Positions 1 to 7,894 of a stretch of 64,000 nt of DNA are shown piece after piece. A program made the translations under genes and the position numbers. How positions within the stretch are numbered: the stretch's first letter is position 1; every line of letters starts with the position of its first letter. A model generated the notes under the pieces. It did not search any database, was not told where the DNA came from, and saw nothing but the letters and a program-made list of their open reading frames with translations. The stretch is from Sphingobacterium siyangense (GTDB lineage: Bacteria; Bacteroidota; Bacteroidia; Sphingobacteriales; Sphingobacteriaceae): NCBI RefSeq assembly GCF_007830445.1, contig NZ_VLKR01000019.1, forward strand, positions 62,001 to 126,000, in the 5' to 3' direction.

Positions 1-1498
1 TAAAGTCTCCTTTGGGGGCATCCTTGAATCCAGGATCCAATAGTGTATAGCCATTAGCACTAACATCATTTTTTACTCCAGAGGCAGAACTGTTATAGAA
101 GTTTACCGCATCAAAGTAATTGTTACTTTTGAGTTCGACCAGATTAGTTGCAGACTGATTAGCGGTCATTGCCAGTGACTTCACAATTAAATTTTTAGCG
201 AATGTAATTTCATTCTTCGCTAAACGCACATAGAAGAAACGTTTAGTAGCATCTTGTATGACATTGTAAAAGGTATTATTATTCACTTTGATGATGCTTG
301 TAATAGCCGGATAAGCTGCGGATCCACCTGCGTCCATCCGGATAAATTCCCGGTTCAAGACAGCATTGGAAACTGTATTATTTGTAAATTCAAAAATCCT
401 CGCAATAGCTTTTCTAAAATCAATAAACTCATTTCCATTACCGACGATATTGTCAAAAATATTATTACTCATGCTTACGCTCTCTACCGAAGCATCGAAA
501 CTGCCATAAATAATCCCTTTCGGGTAGTTCATCAGCTTACTATCTTCTAGGCGAATACTTCCGAAAGCACCTGCCTGCAATGTAATGACACAGTTTCCCC
601 CCGACTTATTTTCTCCATCAAGTATAAGATCTTTTAATGATAGTGATGCGCCCTTATCCAAATTAAAATAAGCAGATTTTACCAACGGGCGATCGGCGGG
701 TTTCGCACCTTTGATAGCTATCGCTTTATCGATCAGTACATCAGCAGTGAGCGAATAGGTTCCTGGCATTAATGCGAGTACATCCCCTGCTTTGGCAGTT
801 CCGATTACAGCAACGAGATCATCTGTGGGCTGCACAACAACTGCATCCCCCAAGTCAATCAATGTCGTGAATGTCGCTGATCCGCGGATCTTGTTTCCTT
901 TCAATAGTGTCGCGGTGTAGGTTGTTTCTCCTACCAGACCTGTGACTGTTGCTTCCCCTGCAGCAATCTCTTGCGGTGTCACGGGATGGATAATATTCCC
1001 TGGGTTAATCGCGATGGCTGTCGCCTCTTCACCTGCGGTCCAATTTAGCAGAACAGAAGTTGCCTGGATTCCCTCCGGGCTAACAGGTTTCATAATCTGT
1101 TCTTCGTTGGTCTTAAAGGTAATGGTACTCCATTTGGAATCAGCCACCTCAGTTCCTACAGCCTTGATACGGGCAGAATAGTTTGTTGCTCCATCCAATC
1201 CAATAATCGTATAGGGAATCTGATCATTTGTGATCTCTTCAATTATCCTGACAGGACTCCCTTCAAAATTGAGTTCGCCATTAGCAAACAGTTCTATTGT
1301 ATAACCTTTCGCTTCGGCATTTTTCTTCCAGGTCAATTGAACTCCTGTTTGATTAACGATTCGTGCGCTCACTCCTGTAGGAGAAAAATAACGGTCTGTC
1401 GTCAGTTCTGTTAGTTCTTTTACACGATCATCAGAACAGCTTATATTTGCGAATATAAGCCCAAGACCGAGATATAGCAATATATTGATTCTTTTCAT
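1..1498 (-). CDS. DUF5123/DUF4957-type surface lipoprotein (3' end cut by window)
   Basis: This reading frame is open from an ATG at 1498 to the left edge, so the C-terminus is missing. It starts with a lipoprotein signal (MKRINILLYL, then a Cys in ANISCSDD). A fibronectin type III-like stretch with the phrases LTWKKN and YSARIKA follows, then a second such stretch with LLNWTAGEEAT. The second half has the short repeated strands and Asn ladders of a right-handed beta-helix (LADVLIDKAIAIKGA, NNIFDNI, NNTFYNV), ending at the edge in DPGFKDAPKGDF, which is typical of DUF5123. It lies 15 bp after susD and is probably the third gene of the operon. Relatives are outer-surface glycan-binding or lyase-like lipoproteins encoded with SusCD pairs, often in pectin-type loci. 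I see no catalytic residues that settle its role, and binding is an inference. Confidence 0.75.
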   Translation of the reverse strand, partial: MKRINILLYLGLGLIFANISCSDDRVKELTELTTDRYFSPTGVSARIVNQTGVQLTWKKNAEAKGYTIELFANGELNFEGSPVRIIEEITNDQIPYTIIGLDGATNYSARIKAVGTEVADSKWSTITFKTNEEQIMKPVSPEGIQATSVLLNWTAGEEATAIAINPGNIIHPVTPQEIAAGEATVTGLVGETTYTATLLKGNKIRGSATFTTLIDLGDAVVVQPTDDLVAVIGTAKAGDVLALMPGTYSLTADVLIDKAIAIKGAKPADRPLVKSAYFNLDKGASLSLKDLILDGENKSGGNCVITLQAGAFGSIRLEDSKLMNYPKGIIYGSFDASVESVSMSNNIFDNIVGNGNEFIDFRKAIARIFEFTNNTVSNAVLNREFIRMDAGGSAAYPAITSIIKVNNNTFYNVIQDATKRFFYVRLAKNEITFAKNLIVKSLAMTANQSATNLVELKSNNYFDAVNFYNSSASGVKNDVSANGYTLLDPGFKDAPKGDF

Positions 1499-1513
1499 TC
1501 TTATGCTTATTTT

Positions 1514-3295
1514 CTATTGAAAACTAAAACCATTATTATTCAACTTACCGTTGCTATTATCCAAAAAATACTGCCAAATAGGCCAAAATTGCTGTGTATT
1601 GGGATCGCGGAGGTATAAAGCATCCCAGAAGGTTGCCTGATCACTACTTGCTGCCATCGTCCATTTTTTTGAGGAAGTATATCCTGCCGCAGCGCCCACT
1701 GCATCTGTGTCGCCAAAATTTAAGCCATATATTTCCACTTTTTCACCATCAGCTGCTGTCTTGTAGTAGATATTGGCAGGCAATGCCGCATATTTACCCT
1801 GTCTATTCTCCAGCTGCTGTAACTTTTGTTTAGCTTCAGCCAACTTGACCCCTAGAAGATTCCAGCGGATCAAATCACCCTTACGCAACATTTCTCCCGT
1901 AAACTCCAATGCACGTTCGTTGACGAGGGCATGAAAGAAAACATCCTTACTTGTGGTGATTTGCTGCATATAAGCCGTTACTTTCTCCGGATTGTTTGGA
2001 TAAGCCCGTTCACGGATCATTTTAAAATAAGGTGCCGCAGCATTTGGGCCATCCAATTCATTTATTGCCTCTGCTGCCATTAAAAGAACATCAGCATAGC
2101 GCATATACATCCAATTCAAACCATCATCATTGGTCGAAGTAACCACCCTCGACATCCACTCATAGCGATATTTCCCAAAATACCACTTACCGAGATTTGT
2201 TGGTACCTGTACACCACCCGTCCATTCATACGGGACACAGCTTACGTCACGGCGCACGTCTTCTTTCTCGTATTCGTAAAACATAATGGGATTCGGGCCA
2301 TTTGTCCCGCCCTTATTTTGGCCAGTATACTTATCTGTTGTGGTATGTTTGACACCGAGGTCAAATATGACACGGCCACGGCCTTCACTAAAAGGGATCT
2401 CCCATAGTGATTCTAATCCAGCCTGTCCTTTCTCTTGGCATAGTGTCTTAAAAACTTCTTCAAAACCGAGAAGCTTTGCGGCGCCACTATTGATGATATC
2501 CAAACATTCTTTTTTTGCCAGCTCATACATCTTTTTCGACTCCAATTCAGGATCATTACTTTTACGAACCCCATCTGCCCGTTGAGAATAACCTCCGGCA
2601 GACAACGCCAAACGAGCACGCAAGCCCTTAGCAAACGCTTTATTGATATGTTCAACATTGGATGTCTTTGCACTTTGGTTCGGCCAAGGCAGATAGTTTT
2701 GAGCTTCCTCCAGATCGGCCAGCAACTGCTTGTAAATTACATCACGATCGCTACGCTCGATATAGATTGACGCTGTACTCAATGGTTCGAAGCGAGCTGG
2801 TACATCGCCCCATGCTTTAACCAGATCATTATATACCACAGCCCTCAAAGTCAGGATTTCGCCTAGAATATAAGCCATCTCCGGGCGCTGCTCAATATTC
2901 CCATAACTACGCAGGCCCCTAATCGCTAAGTTAGCCCGCTCAATACCTTCATAAAATTTAGCCCAGGCATTGTTATCGGTATTCATTTGGGTATTATTCA
3001 CGTTAGTATTATAATTTGACAATCGTGATTTTTCATCGCCAGGATTCTTCAGACTATTATTGACCTCTGCATCTGTGTTGATACCATAGAAGACCAAATA
3101 TCTACCCCGATAGGAGTTTGTTTCACCAAAAGATTGAATAATTCCTGCAACAGCCCCTTCCGCGAGATCTTGGTTAGAAAATATAACCGACTCATCCAAT
3201 GCAGATTTCGACGGTGCTTCCAATATTTTATTACAAGATGATACGGTTCCTGCAAATAATAAAGCCAAGGTTATATGCAATAGTGTTTTTTTCAT
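1514..3295 (-). CDS. RagB/SusD family nutrient-uptake outer membrane lipoprotein
   Basis: SusD-like proteins are alpha-helical lipoproteins that lie over a SusC barrel and capture oligosaccharides at the cell surface. The 593-residue product has a lipoprotein signal with the acylated Cys in VSSCNKILEAPS. The N-terminal TPR-like region carries the familiar IERANLAIRGLR and AEILTLRA-type helices. The C-terminal part has MYMRYADVLLMAAEAINEL and the NERALEFTGEMLRKGDLIRW signature of the SusD/RagB family. Length is normal for the family. It starts 4 bp after the susC stop, so the two are co-transcribed and form one uptake unit. The substrate cannot be read from the sequence; the LacI regulator and the downstream beta-helix lipoprotein point to a glycan. 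Confidence 0.95.
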   Translation of the reverse strand: MKKTLLHITLALLFAGTVSSCNKILEAPSKSALDESVIFSNQDLAEGAVAGIIQSFGETNSYRGRYLVFYGINTDAEVNNSLKNPGDEKSRLSNYNTNVNNTQMNTDNNAWAKFYEGIERANLAIRGLRSYGNIEQRPEMAYILGEILTLRAVVYNDLVKAWGDVPARFEPLSTASIYIERSDRDVIYKQLLADLEEAQNYLPWPNQSAKTSNVEHINKAFAKGLRARLALSAGGYSQRADGVRKSNDPELESKKMYELAKKECLDIINSGAAKLLGFEEVFKTLCQEKGQAGLESLWEIPFSEGRGRVIFDLGVKHTTTDKYTGQNKGGTNGPNPIMFYEYEKEDVRRDVSCVPYEWTGGVQVPTNLGKWYFGKYRYEWMSRVVTSTNDDGLNWMYMRYADVLLMAAEAINELDGPNAAAPYFKMIRERAYPNNPEKVTAYMQQITTSKDVFFHALVNERALEFTGEMLRKGDLIRWNLLGVKLAEAKQKLQQLENRQGKYAALPANIYYKTAADGEKVEIYGLNFGDTDAVGAAAGYTSSKKWTMAASSDQATFWDALYLRDPNTQQFWPIWQYFLDNSNGKLNNNGFSFQ

Positions 3296-3299
3296 AAGA

Positions 3300-6200
3300 C
3301 TAGAAGTTTAAATTAAGACCTGCTACGAAAGTTCTGCTTTTCGGATAAGCCGAATAATCCACCCCCGGCGTGAGGTTGGTCTTTCTCCGTGTAGATACCT
3401 CAGGATCAAAGCCACTATAATTGGTCCAAACCGCGAGATTATATCCGGAAATATATACTCTAAAGTTCCGGATTTTCAACCTATCAGTAAACGCTTTAGG
3501 CAGCGTATAACCTATTGTAACAGTTCCCAAGCGCAAAAAGGAGCCATCCTCCACAGCCCAATCGCTGAATACAAATTTACTTGTAAGCGGAGACCAGAGA
3601 CTCGTATTTTTATTCATATCGGCCAATTGGTTAGGGTCATTACTGATCGTTCCATCGGGCAGTAAGTTCGTCCAACGTTGCCCTTCTTCCATTACCGTGA
3701 GCATATTGCGGTTATTATACTTGCTCGTAGATGTATATTCAATCTTATTGGCATTGTAGATATCGTTTCCATAGCTCCAGTTAAATAATGCTGTCATATC
3801 AAAGTTATAGATACGTGTATTGATTGAAAATCCACCGGTATGTAGTGGATTTGCATCTCCAATAATCGTCTGATCACTTGCATCGATTTTATGATCATCA
3901 CCAACTAGATCTTTTAATTTCATTGTTCCCGGTCTTATGGTGCCAACGACAGTAGAGGCATCAGCTACGCCATCTTTTAAAATCCATTTTTTTGATGCTG
4001 CATCATAGCCTGTAAAATCAGAAACTTCATATCGCCCGTCACTCACGTAACCATACATTTTTCCAACCCGCCCACCAGTCTCTACAACGTAATCCGTTCC
4101 AATTTCCGTTGAAGCCCAACCCGAAGCCATTGGAATCGAGGTCAAGGTTCCCAAAGAATTAACTTTCGTTTGATTGAAACTAATATTGCCACTAAAATTG
4201 AGATCAAAGTTCTTCTTATTTATTGCAGACCAGTTTAGTGTAAGCTCTATCCCTTTATTTTGGGTTTCACCTAAATTTCGATATTGATCATCATAACCTG
4301 ATCCGGCAATTGGGAAAAGAATCAAGAGATCTTTTGTTTTATTTTTATACACATCGACCGTTCCCGATAGCTTTTTCTTGAATAAAGTAAAGTCCAAACC
4401 TATATTCTTTGAAATGGTCGTTTCCCATTTCAAATCCGGATTAGACATCGTTTTTGACGTAGCCCAATAATTATTATACCCATTGACCCATTCTGTGTTC
4501 TTAACTGAAAATATTGGATATATCTGCTCTAATGGAATATTATTATTTCCCGAGGTACCCAAGCTTGCTCTAAGTTTTAAGTCATCAAGCCAAGATTGCG
4601 TCTTGTCCATAAATCGCTCTGATGAGATCCGCCAAGCAGCTGCCATGGATGGGAAATACCCCCAATAATTGTCTGCCGAGAACTTGGAGGAACCATCTGC
4701 CCGGAAAGTTGCATTAAATAAATACTTCGAGTCAAAGTCATAATTTACCCGGCCAAAAAATGAAAGTAATTTTTCGTCAGCAAACATGTAATTGTTTATC
4801 GTACTCGATGCACCTTGCGGCGTTAATTTTCGGGTATCATCCAGTTTAAAGCTGTTCGGAAAACCGTGTGTCGTATTGGTATTTAATGTTTTTTGTGTAA
4901 ACAAATATTCCTGGCCAACCAGCACACTTAAACTATGTCCTTTAGGAAGGAAATCTTGAAAGTTATAGTTTAATGTATTTGTGGAGCGTATCCCCTGAGT
5001 CGACGTATTCAATGAGATAAGAGCAGGCTTATTTTGATCTAAAGCAGCGGGAATATTACGCACATAATACGTCGTTGGACCATAAAACCGATCATTATAG
5101 TTGTGATAATCATCAAAGCCAAATTCTGTCCTGAACCGTAGGTTTTTAACAATATCCCAGCTAAATGCAGCATTTAGGTTATACGTTCTCCTTCGCTGTA
5201 ACTGATCATTATCGACCAAAGACTCTAACGGATTATACAGATTGAATTCATCATCGGTTTCATCACTATTTGTTAGGCCCCCAACAGGAAAGGGAGGATA
5301 AATCATGGCGAATTTTAAACGGGAATCTGATGAAGAGGCTTCATTCTGTTCATTCATGCCTCCACCTGAAATGCGAACATCCGAAAATCGCGCACCCAAA
5401 TCTATGGAAGTATTCTTTGATGGTTTATGGTTTAGTTTAAAATTGACATTTTGTCTCCGAAAACCAGACATTTCCATAATCGCTTTATCTCTCACAAAGG
5501 AATGAGAAATTGAATATTTCGTCTTATCACTCCCCCCTGACAAATTAAAATTTTGGTTAAAAGTATTACCGGTCCTTCCAAATATAAGCTCTTGCCAATC
5601 ATTTGAAGGCACGTCTTTATAGAGGTCAATATCTTGAAAATTACCAAAGTATTTGACATAAGTATCCAGTTTATTTTGCAACAATGCCTGTTCGTACTGC
5701 CAGGTTACATAATCGTAGGGAGACAATACATCGAGCTTTTTTGCCAAATTTCGAATTCCGCCAAAAGCGCTATAACTAATTGATGTTTTTCCTGACTTTG
5801 CACTTTTGGTGGTTACGATAACAACCCCATTTGCTCCCCGAGAGCCATATATGGCTGCCGAAGATGCATCTTTTAACACATCAATGGACTCAATATCTGC
5901 TGGCGCGATATCTGATATCGAAGACATCGGAAAACCATCCACGATATATAAAGGCGCATTATCTCCTGTAACGGAGCCTCCGCCACGGACGCGGACCTTC
6001 ATTTCTGCATCTGGGGATCCTTCTGTAGAAGAAATTTGAATCCCAGCCATTCTTCCCGCAATCGCCTCAAGAGCTGAAGATACTGGAGCTTTAGAAATGG
6101 TTTCTGCACCTACCGAAGTTACAGCTCCTGTCAGATCTTTCTTTTTGACCGTCCCGTAACCGATGTTTACAGTTACCTCTTCCAATGCATTAGACTGTTC

Positions 6201-6494
6201 TTCCAAAATAATGTTAAGTGTCTTCTGATTCTCAAGAACTGTTACTTTTTTTGTCTGAAATCCAACATAGGTAAATTGAAGTTCTTGATTGTTACCGGCT
6301 ATTTCGATACTAAACTTTCCACTTTTGTCCGTCACAGCAACAATTCTTGTTCCTGGCACCGTTACACTCACACCAACCAATCCTTTTTGATCCGTACCAA
6401 CGACCGTTCCTTGGACTTTTCGGGCTTGAGCGTGTGCATTTAATGTGAATAACGAAGCGCAAATAGCAGTAGATATTACTAAGGCCTTACTCAT
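3300..6494 (-). CDS. SusC/RagA family TonB-linked outer membrane receptor
   Basis: The 1064-residue TonB-dependent barrel imports the glycan captured by its SusD partner. In order it shows a signal peptide (cleavage after LNAHAQ), a carboxypeptidase-regulatory-like domain at about residues 25-110 (VQGTVVGTDQKGLVGVSVTV), a plug domain from about 115 with the SusC phrases GYGTVKKKDLTGAV and RVRGGGSVTGDNAPLYIVDG followed by SSAAIYGSRGANGVVIVTTK, and then a long beta-barrel ending in an aromatic residue (GLNLNF). Length is usual for SusC. It is the first gene of the operon and is transcribed away from the LacI gene, with a 30-bp palindromic operator between the two. It depends on TonB-ExbBD energy; such a set lies at 55.5-58.6 kb. 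Confidence 0.96.
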   Translation of the reverse strand: MSKALVISTAICASLFTLNAHAQARKVQGTVVGTDQKGLVGVSVTVPGTRIVAVTDKSGKFSIEIAGNNQELQFTYVGFQTKKVTVLENQKTLNIILEEQSNALEEVTVNIGYGTVKKKDLTGAVTSVGAETISKAPVSSALEAIAGRMAGIQISSTEGSPDAEMKVRVRGGGSVTGDNAPLYIVDGFPMSSISDIAPADIESIDVLKDASSAAIYGSRGANGVVIVTTKSAKSGKTSISYSAFGGIRNLAKKLDVLSPYDYVTWQYEQALLQNKLDTYVKYFGNFQDIDLYKDVPSNDWQELIFGRTGNTFNQNFNLSGGSDKTKYSISHSFVRDKAIMEMSGFRRQNVNFKLNHKPSKNTSIDLGARFSDVRISGGGMNEQNEASSSDSRLKFAMIYPPFPVGGLTNSDETDDEFNLYNPLESLVDNDQLQRRRTYNLNAAFSWDIVKNLRFRTEFGFDDYHNYNDRFYGPTTYYVRNIPAALDQNKPALISLNTSTQGIRSTNTLNYNFQDFLPKGHSLSVLVGQEYLFTQKTLNTNTTHGFPNSFKLDDTRKLTPQGASSTINNYMFADEKLLSFFGRVNYDFDSKYLFNATFRADGSSKFSADNYWGYFPSMAAAWRISSERFMDKTQSWLDDLKLRASLGTSGNNNIPLEQIYPIFSVKNTEWVNGYNNYWATSKTMSNPDLKWETTISKNIGLDFTLFKKKLSGTVDVYKNKTKDLLILFPIAGSGYDDQYRNLGETQNKGIELTLNWSAINKKNFDLNFSGNISFNQTKVNSLGTLTSIPMASGWASTEIGTDYVVETGGRVGKMYGYVSDGRYEVSDFTGYDAASKKWILKDGVADASTVVGTIRPGTMKLKDLVGDDHKIDASDQTIIGDANPLHTGGFSINTRIYNFDMTALFNWSYGNDIYNANKIEYTSTSKYNNRNMLTVMEEGQRWTNLLPDGTISNDPNQLADMNKNTSLWSPLTSKFVFSDWAVEDGSFLRLGTVTIGYTLPKAFTDRLKIRNFRVYISGYNLAVWTNYSGFDPEVSTRRKTNLTPGVDYSAYPKSRTFVAGLNLNF

Positions 6495-6622
6495 ATTTTT
6501 AGGTTTTTAAATTACAATGATTAAATCACTCTTGCAGGAACTGCATCGAAATTTAACTGGTTATCATACAATCAAGTTTACAAGTTATATTTCACTTGTT
6601 CATGCAAGTATCATTAAAAAGT

Positions 6623-6652
6623 TATGCAAACGTTGCCGGCAACGTTTGCATA
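6623..6652. promoter_or_regulatory. 30-bp perfect palindrome, probable LacI-family operator
   Basis: Every base from 6623 to 6652 pairs with its mirror position; the centre is between 6637 and 6638 and the core is ACGTTGCCGGCAACGT. Each half resembles a classic LacI-family site (TGCAAACGTT and AACGTTTGCA, each with a central CG), so it can be read as two overlapping sites with centres 12 bp apart. It sits 129 bp before the susC start and 61 bp before the lacI start. Repression of susCD and self-control of lacI are inferred from position. Confidence 0.8.
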
Positions 6653-6712
6653 TGCCCGTGAATTAGGTTTTGTAATTTTTTTTGATTAATATTATAGTCT
6701 ATTTTGCCAATT

Positions 6713-7723
6713 ATGAAATTCGAAAACTATACAATCAAAGATATTGCTAAAGCGCTCAATTTATCTACTTCTACGATCTCAAGAGCTTTGAGAGATAGTT
6801 ATGAAATAAGTCCCGAAACAAAAAAGGTTGTATTAGAATACGCGAAAAAAATAAACTATCGTGCCAATCCTATTGCTAGGAGTTTAAAAGAGCGGCGAAG
6901 TCACTCAATCGGTATTATCGTTAGCGAAATAGCTAATAATTTCTTCTCCCAAGTCATAAGCGGTGTAGAATCAATTGCCTATGATAAGAACTTTCAGATC
7001 ATTATTTCACAAACACATGAATCTTCCGAACGGGAACGACTGAATGTCGAATACCTAACTTCTAGGTCTATAGATGGACTACTGATTGCATTGTCTTCAG
7101 AAACTGAAGACATCTCCTATCTACATCAATTGAAAGAAAGAGGATTTCCAATAGTCTTTTTTGATCGGATCCCACAGCAGTTCGACACCTACAAAGTTGT
7201 CGTAAACAATCAACAAGGAGCCTATGACGCAACTCAGCACCTCATAACACTCGGAAAGAAGAAAATCGCGCACCTAACAAACTCTAAATCACTGTCCATC
7301 ACGAAAGATCGATTAGTTGGCTATAAAAAGGCCCTTATGGCAAATCACATCGATTTTGACCCCAATTTGGTAAAATATTGTCAACATGGTGGACTACATG
7401 TAGAGGAAATTGAGACGGCTGTCGAGGAACTTCTCCGCATTGGTTTCGATGCTATCTTCATTTCCGGCGATAAATTAACCACAGGATATCTTCATGTCAT
7501 AAAAAAAAGGCCTTTCGGGCCTGCACAAGGTATCGCCATTGCAGGATTCACAAATTCAAACGTTGTGGACCTATTTTCCGCCAAATTGACCGCAATTCGC
7601 CAACCTGCATTCGAAATGGGAAAAATTGCCACAGAATTGCTTATTAAGTTAATAGAAGCAAAATATCCCATTACGGAATTTGAAACCCTTGTATTGCCTA
7701 CGGAATTGGTCAGAAATGACTAA
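6713..7723 (+). CDS. LacI family transcriptional regulator
   Basis: The product is a 336-residue sugar-responsive DNA-binding regulator. The N-terminal helix-turn-helix is clear (IKDIAKALNLSTSTISRAL, about residues 8-26), with the hinge region around INYRANPIARSLKERRS. A periplasmic-binding-protein-like effector domain follows, with IGIIVSEIANNFFSQVISG and the IDGLLIALSSET and FFDRIP segments. I chose the ATG at 6713 over an in-frame TTG nine bases earlier because the HTH sits at the normal distance from it. It is divergent from susC and shares the intergenic region with the 30-bp palindrome, so it probably controls the SusCD locus. The effector sugar is unknown. It ends without an obvious terminator of its own and faces the next gene tail to tail. 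Confidence 0.93.
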   Translation: MKFENYTIKDIAKALNLSTSTISRALRDSYEISPETKKVVLEYAKKINYRANPIARSLKERRSHSIGIIVSEIANNFFSQVISGVESIAYDKNFQIIISQTHESSERERLNVEYLTSRSIDGLLIALSSETEDISYLHQLKERGFPIVFFDRIPQQFDTYKVVVNNQQGAYDATQHLITLGKKKIAHLTNSKSLSITKDRLVGYKKALMANHIDFDPNLVKYCQHGGLHVEEIETAVEELLRIGFDAIFISGDKLTTGYLHVIKKRPFGPAQGIAIAGFTNSNVVDLFSAKLTAIRQPAFEMGKIATELLIKLIEAKYPITEFETLVLPTELVRND

Positions 7724-7837
7724 TTATAACTTGGTGCATTTCTTAAATAACAACAGCTACACAGAAAAAGATGCTTTCTGATTCATAAGCTATATGAAAT
7801 ACTCCGAATAACTTAAATATATGAAACAGACAATGCC

Positions 7838-7870
7838 AAAAAACCGTAAGAATATGACATTCCTACGGTT
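7838..7870 (-). terminator. Rho-independent terminator of the beta-barrel gene
   Basis: On the minus strand a 12-bp stem (one G-U pair, five-base loop at 7854-7858) is followed by six Ts, read from the A run at 7838-7843. It lies 25 bp after the stop at 7895. Confidence 0.75.
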
Positions 7871-7894
7871 ATATATTAGAAAAACAATCGAGTC

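Noticed and set aside
254-1181. Open frames of 98 and 79 codons on the plus strand
   Set aside because: They lie opposite the DUF5123-type lipoprotein frame, which is open to the edge and has a clear signal and domain pattern. The plus-strand frames show no recognisable domain.
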